Source: Candidatus Poseidoniaceae archaeon
Lineage (GTDB): Archaea > Thermoplasmatota > Poseidoniia > Poseidoniales > Poseidoniaceae
Direction: 5' to 3'
DNA: 9,516 nt
Assembly: GCA_022451765.1 (NCBI GenBank)
Contig: JAKUNY010000053.1
Location: forward strand, 1 to 9,516
Position 1 is the first letter of the stretch; each line of letters begins with the position of its first letter. The notes beneath the pieces are model-generated. The model was not told the DNA's origin, searched no databases, and saw nothing but the letters and a program-made list of their open reading frames with translations. Made by a program: the position numbers and the translations under genes. Positions 5,811 through 9,516 of the stretch are shown piece after piece.

Positions 5811-8800
5811 TCACTCCCCCTTCAGTACACTGGCCAAATCCGCTGTTAACGCTCGTCGTGTTGTCACGAGCAATGCTACAACAACTGCAGCAAAGACTGC
5901 CAACGACACGAAAATAATCTGTGACCAAGGATAGACAAGCGTCCGCTGTATGGTTGTGGATGATCCTCCAAAGATTTGGAAGATGAATCCGAAGATGTCG
6001 AAGAATCCGTTGAAGGACAATGCGAGCCCGACGCCAAGAACGATACCGAGTGCCATGGAAACAACAACTATTGATAGAATCTCAAACAGGACCAATCGGA
6101 TAATTTGGTTTGGAGAAGCACCAATCGCTTGCAGGACTGCCAGTTCTTTTTGACGTTGACTCAGCACGAGGGAAAGGAAAACGAAACTAGAAGCAACTGC
6201 TGCAACACTTGCAACTACAAATTGCAGTGAAAGGAGACCGGGTGTTCCGAAAATCAAACCACCGTTTCGTTCAACGTCCTTGTGTGTACTCGACCAATCA
6301 AGTACTCCAGATACACGCGAATCTGCTTTGATTTGTGAAGCAAGCGATTCTAAATCATCGCCCGAAAGTCCGTCAACGCGTACAATCCATGTCTTTGAAC
6401 GAAACTCATCAGCTGCAGAATCGCCCACCAGATTGCGCCATGAATCCTCGCCGATGACCAGTGCAGATCCAATTGTTGCTGCACCGACTCCTGGAATGTA
6501 TTCGTGGGTTCCCATGTAGTACATCGTGTTCGTGAAAGGCGTAACAATGACCTGGACACGGGTGTCTGCAAAGAAGAGGTCCTCTGCTAGTGGCGGAGGT
6601 ACTTGGCTTGCACCGGTTGCACAAGCGGTATCATCGCTGTTGGTTCCATCAGGGCATGTTGTATTGGAGAGAATTGAAGATGAGAGGTCAAACAACCCAA
6701 ACGCTCCAGCGAGGTTTGCATTCGTAAAGTCGGCATCCTGGAATGAACCGCCCATGAAATTGACAAGAATTGCATTCTCAAGGTTGGCTCCGGTCAAATC
6801 CGCATCGCTCAAGTTCACGTCGAGAAGGACGGATTCACTCATGTTGAGGTTTGAGAGGTCTGCTCCCGCAAGGTTCGTGTTTGACAAATCAACACGTCCT
6901 AAATCCCTCTCATTCAGGTCTTGATTGGAGAGGTTGAGTCCACTCCAATCTGCATCCATAAGCAGTGTGTAAGCTTCACACAGCACCTGTGGGTCAGATT
7001 CTTCAGAACCACCGGAAGTGAAGTTGAATTCGATTTTTTCCCATACAAAAGTAATTTCACGAGACTTCTCATCACCAGGCTGGAGCAACACATCGTCGAG
7101 TCGATTCTCATCGCCACCGCGGTCAGAACCCGGCAAGTCGAGCGAATATGCAGAATCCTGCCCAGCAGTGAAACCATTGTTTGAGTATCCATCCATTGCA
7201 GAACTTATGCTCGTTCCTGGTATTGATTGTTCACTCCAACGCAAGACGTCTTCATTCCCGTCAAACAGCACAAACGTTTGCAAACTATCGCCTCCCTGTT
7301 CGTCAGCAAGTGTAATCTCAGGCACGCTCGTTGCAACAGGGGTGACGTCTGCATCTGCAAATTCATTCACGAGCGAAAGAAGGGCGGTCGAATTGATGTC
7401 CTGTTCCGTAGAAATTTGTAAATCTGAACCAACGGTCGCATCTGCTGTCTTTTCATCAACAAGCGTTCCAGTGTACCCTTGGACGGCTGCGAGTGTAACG
7501 ATGGAGAGTGTAAGCAACATAATGACAGCAAGCCGGTTCACCGACTCTGCAGACCCAGATCCTTTGAGTCCTCTTTTCACATCGTTGAGGATTGGGGATC
7601 GTCCGAAGATGAGTTGCATGATTTGTGGACCTTTTGCACCGATTCTTCCGAGAAGCAATGCTCCACCAATCCAAAGAGCAAACGGACCGATGATACCGAT
7701 CAATCCCTCGATGAAAAAGTTGGAAACGATTCCATCTTCGCTACCGTTCATCTCAAGCCACGTATCAATCACAGCAAGCATACCAAACAGGAACGCCGTC
7801 CAATGAAGCCATCGTTTTGGTTCTGCTTTGACCGTGGTTTTGCGAACCCCCTCCTCGATCTCGAGTTCAAGGAAATCGCGTGCTCTACTGCGTCCAAAGA
7901 TCATTGCGAGCCCTAGTGTCGTTATTGCTGTAAACAATGTTGAACCAAAACCAAGCGTGGGATTCACATTGAAGTCACCAGTTCTGAATTCCATGAATCC
8001 TACTGCTGAGAGAACGATTGGTACCGCCATGAGAGCCAAGAGATATCCGATGAGCCAGGCAACGGATGACATGACAAACAATTCGAGCAGGACCATGCCT
8101 TGCAAACTCTGTCCATCCGCCCCAATGACGCGATGAATGCTCACCTCTCTGCGTCGTTGTTCAAGCGATAAAACCAGTCCGTAAATCAACACGGCAATCG
8201 ACAAGAACACGATTGGAATCATAATGATGTAGTCAAAGATTTGAATTAAACCAAGGAAGATGTTGAGGAATGTAATTGTTCCAGAAACAATGTCGGTGTA
8301 GTACAGCTCAACACCTTCATCGGTGTAGTTACCGTCTTGTACTTCAGTCCCAAGATTTTCAAGCCATTCAGCAGCATCTGCTGTCGAGGTCGTGGGTAGT
8401 TGTCCACGATCGATTGTGACGCCAAGGTACATGTGATCGTAGTTAATCAACGTCTCACGCTGTGATTCTTCAAGGGTTTCCCATGTGGTGAAAATTGGGT
8501 TGAATGGAAGAGTAGGATTGCCAAAATCCCAAGGCTCATAGATTCCCAAAACGGTGAGATTCTCAACCGTCATCGACATTCGACAATACATCATTTCATT
8601 GTTTTCTGGCGTGATCTCGCCAGCACAGTTTTCCTCTGTTACGCTCGCTTCGAACAGTGTGGATTCATCGACAACGTACGCAAAGGTAAGTTCTTCAAGT
8701 ACGTCCCCTACTTTCGCTTGAGCTTCGCTTGCAATCGTAGAAGGGAGAATAATTCCGCGATTCAGACTCATGTTTTCGGGTGTAGGCCATTCTCCAAGCC

Positions 8801-9431
8801 CTGCAATGATGTTCTCACCGAGCCTATCGGCCAGTTCACCATCGAAGGCTTCAGGTCCTAGGAATCGGATTGCACGTTTGTCAGAGATAGGAGGGCCCGC
8901 ATCAAGCGTTTCAGGGTAATCAAAGTCCATTGGGTCCCACAATGGATTTTCATTGTCCGATATTGATCGCATTTCAAGTGGTTGGGCTACGACGAAATCA
9001 ATGTTGAAAAATCCTCCACTATGGATTCCCTGACGTCCGAGAACGAGCGTGCAATCATTGAATTCGGAAAACTCATCCATCAATTCATCGCAAACTTCCG
9101 TCATCGTCGTCGTGTTGTTTGACCATCCTGAAGCGTTCTCAACCGGCGTGCGAGCAAACTCTATTTTTGCATCGAACGGTTCAGAATCAAGGGATTCTTC
9201 GAAGAACAGTTGAGAAAGCCCCACGCCGTAAGCAAGAACGGTCGTGATAACCAGGGATGCGAGAACGACACCTGCAATGACAGCCATTCCTCGTTCTTTG
9301 CCTCGCCAAGCGCTCTGTGCAGCAAGACGTAAACGACTCGGTAATTCGACCAATGTATGTTGATATCGACGAAACCGAGAGCGACCTTTGGCGAAGTCGT
9401 TTTCCTTCAATTCCGGAGGATTATCACTCAT
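5811..9431 (-). CDS. MacB/FtsX-type ABC permease with pentapeptide-repeat domain in its second extracytoplasmic loop
   Basis: A 1206-residue membrane protein made of two FtsX-like halves. A basic cytosolic N-terminus precedes TM1 (about 48-72). A large external domain (73-382, C114/C127/C269/C283) follows, then TM2-4 (about 402-422, 446-476, 495-514) with the cytosolic EQRRREVSIHRVIGA link typical of FtsX. Two extra helices lie at about 544-562 and 571-597, then TM7 (633-652). The second external domain (about 653-1066) contains the pentapeptide repeats. TM8-10 lie at about 1066-1090, 1112-1135 and 1167-1188, with SQRQKELAVLQAIGAS between TM8 and TM9. Proteins of this class usually do not move substrate through the membrane but pass ATP-driven motion to an external domain (lipoprotein release, efflux coupling, peptidase control), so that is the likely mode. 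ATG 9431 has GAGGGTG 7 nt upstream and overlaps the previous gene's stop as ATGA. The ATPase is coupled downstream. Substrate unknown. Confidence 0.93.
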   Translation of the reverse strand: MSDNPPELKENDFAKGRSRFRRYQHTLVELPSRLRLAAQSAWRGKERGMAVIAGVVLASLVITTVLAYGVGLSQLFFEESLDSEPFDAKIEFARTPVENASGWSNNTTTMTEVCDELMDEFSEFNDCTLVLGRQGIHSGGFFNIDFVVAQPLEMRSISDNENPLWDPMDFDYPETLDAGPPISDKRAIRFLGPEAFDGELADRLGENIIAGLGEWPTPENMSLNRGIILPSTIASEAQAKVGDVLEELTFAYVVDESTLFEASVTEENCAGEITPENNEMMYCRMSMTVENLTVLGIYEPWDFGNPTLPFNPIFTTWETLEESQRETLINYDHMYLGVTIDRGQLPTTSTADAAEWLENLGTEVQDGNYTDEGVELYYTDIVSGTITFLNIFLGLIQIFDYIIMIPIVFLSIAVLIYGLVLSLEQRRREVSIHRVIGADGQSLQGMVLLELFVMSSVAWLIGYLLALMAVPIVLSAVGFMEFRTGDFNVNPTLGFGSTLFTAITTLGLAMIFGRSRARDFLELEIEEGVRKTTVKAEPKRWLHWTAFLFGMLAVIDTWLEMNGSEDGIVSNFFIEGLIGIIGPFALWIGGALLLGRIGAKGPQIMQLIFGRSPILNDVKRGLKGSGSAESVNRLAVIMLLTLSIVTLAAVQGYTGTLVDEKTADATVGSDLQISTEQDINSTALLSLVNEFADADVTPVATSVPEITLADEQGGDSLQTFVLFDGNEDVLRWSEQSIPGTSISSAMDGYSNNGFTAGQDSAYSLDLPGSDRGGDENRLDDVLLQPGDEKSREITFVWEKIEFNFTSGGSEESDPQVLCEAYTLLMDADWSGLNLSNQDLNERDLGRVDLSNTNLAGADLSNLNMSESVLLDVNLSDADLTGANLENAILVNFMGGSFQDADFTNANLAGAFGLFDLSSSILSNTTCPDGTNSDDTACATGASQVPPPLAEDLFFADTRVQVIVTPFTNTMYYMGTHEYIPGVGAATIGSALVIGEDSWRNLVGDSAADEFRSKTWIVRVDGLSGDDLESLASQIKADSRVSGVLDWSSTHKDVERNGGLIFGTPGLLSLQFVVASVAAVASSFVFLSLVLSQRQKELAVLQAIGASPNQIIRLVLFEILSIVVVSMALGIVLGVGLALSFNGFFDIFGFIFQIFGGSSTTIQRTLVYPWSQIIFVSLAVFAAVVVALLVTTRRALTADLASVLKGE
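5814..5820 (-). promoter_or_regulatory. Shine-Dalgarno deciding the ATPase start
   Basis: GGGGGAG on the minus strand lies in the last codons and stop of the permease gene, 5 nt before GTG 5808. This favours 5808 over GTG 5814, whose first base would overlap the motif. Confidence 0.6.
6657..6947 (-). other. Pentapeptide-repeat beta-helix domain inside the permease
   Basis: Residues 829-925 of the permease. Leu (or Met) recurs every fifth residue from L834 to L889, twelve uninterrupted repeats of the form A/D-x-L-S/x-x (DLSNTNLAGADLSNLNM...). After an 8-residue step come F897, F902 and L907, then a looser end. It closes with a Cys-framed cap (C926-PDGTNSDD...C937) like that ending many free-standing pentapeptide proteins, and C818 lies just before it. 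The domain is thus complete: a right-handed quadrilateral helix of about four coils, on the outer side of the membrane by topology. Pentapeptide repeats are known from gyrase-protecting proteins and many cyanobacterial proteins of unknown role. Confidence 0.9.
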
Positions 9432-9516
9432 TCTTCTTCACCCTCGCTATCAAGTCCCCAAGCCGAGCGAATGTCGGAAGCTTCGGTTTTCCCGTCGTTG
9501 AGTAAGAGCATACGAT
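9428..9516 (-). CDS. C-terminal end of an upstream operon gene, possibly an ABC ATPase (partial)
   Basis: Only the last 28 codons are visible: RMLLLNDGK followed by an acidic tail ending GEEE and TGA. The stop overlaps the permease ATG as ATGA. The start of the visible part fits the strand after the switch histidine in LolD/MacB ATPases (DRxLxLxDG), and the partial first codon (xAT) could be the Asp. If so, the permease has an ATPase gene on each side. The evidence is short, so the frame is likely but the identity is only a suggestion. Confidence 0.45.
   Translation of the reverse strand, partial: RMLLLNDGKTEASDIRSAWGLDSEGEEE
9439..9445 (-). promoter_or_regulatory. Shine-Dalgarno of the permease gene
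   Basis: GAGGGTG on the minus strand, inside the last codons of the preceding gene and 7 nt before ATG 9431, supports that start and coupled translation. Confidence 0.55.

Noticed and set aside
5809..5928. An N-terminal extension of the ATPase up to 5928
   Set aside because: It runs back into the permease coding region, is unlike ATPase N-termini, and a good ribosome site marks 5808.
7018..7806. A 262-codon open frame on the plus strand inside the permease
   Set aside because: It is Ser/Pro-rich with no start signal, and it lies opposite a frame with clear membrane helices and FtsX motifs.

Overview
The window is tightly packed protein-coding DNA, probably from a planktonic marine archaeon; Poseidoniales/Marine Group II is my best guess. 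This rests on family knowledge and gene style: an archaeal TATA box about 26 bp upstream of a start codon (a leaderless-type promoter), a secreted/anchored protein with calcium-binding thrombospondin type 3 repeats, very short gaps and many 4-bp gene overlaps. No rRNA, tRNA, CRISPR array or insertion sequence was seen. A bacterial origin is not strictly excluded.

Left part (1-3785). A Rieske-type oxygenase alpha subunit, cut by the left edge, runs rightward and overlaps by 4 bp the end of a leftward gene. That leftward gene encodes a GQSN-type SGNH esterase (sialate O-acetylesterase/SASA family) with thrombospondin type 3 repeats and a C-terminal membrane anchor, but it has no signal peptide. 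Just upstream on the same strand lies a secreted 260-residue protein. Its last conserved block is repeated, at DNA level, at the start of the esterase. The two copies lie exactly 150 bp apart, both genes are in the same reading frame, and two in-frame stops lie between them. Removing one repeat unit would give a single protein of about 858 residues with signal peptide, N-terminal module, esterase, calcium-binding stalk and membrane anchor. I read this as one gene interrupted by a 150-bp partial duplication, or as the product of recombination between paralogues.

Middle (3786-4546). Two unrelated small cupins run rightward, probably as one transcript. Their divergent intergenic region carries the TATA box for the secreted protein.

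Right part (4538-9516). A leftward operon is linked by ATGA/GTGA overlaps: the tail of an upstream gene (perhaps an ABC ATPase), a 1206-residue MacB/FtsX-type permease with about ten membrane helices, a LolD/MacB-type ATPase and a DUF3817 membrane protein. The permease carries a complete pentapeptide-repeat beta-helix inside its second large extracytoplasmic loop. The ATPase has an added C-terminal domain ending in a four-cysteine zinc ribbon. Together these suggest a mechanotransmission-type transporter that acts on something outside the membrane; its substrate cannot be told from the sequence.

The most interesting points are the permease with an inserted pentapeptide solenoid, the zinc-ribbon ATPase coupled to it, and the esterase gene split in frame by a repeat whose loss would restore it.
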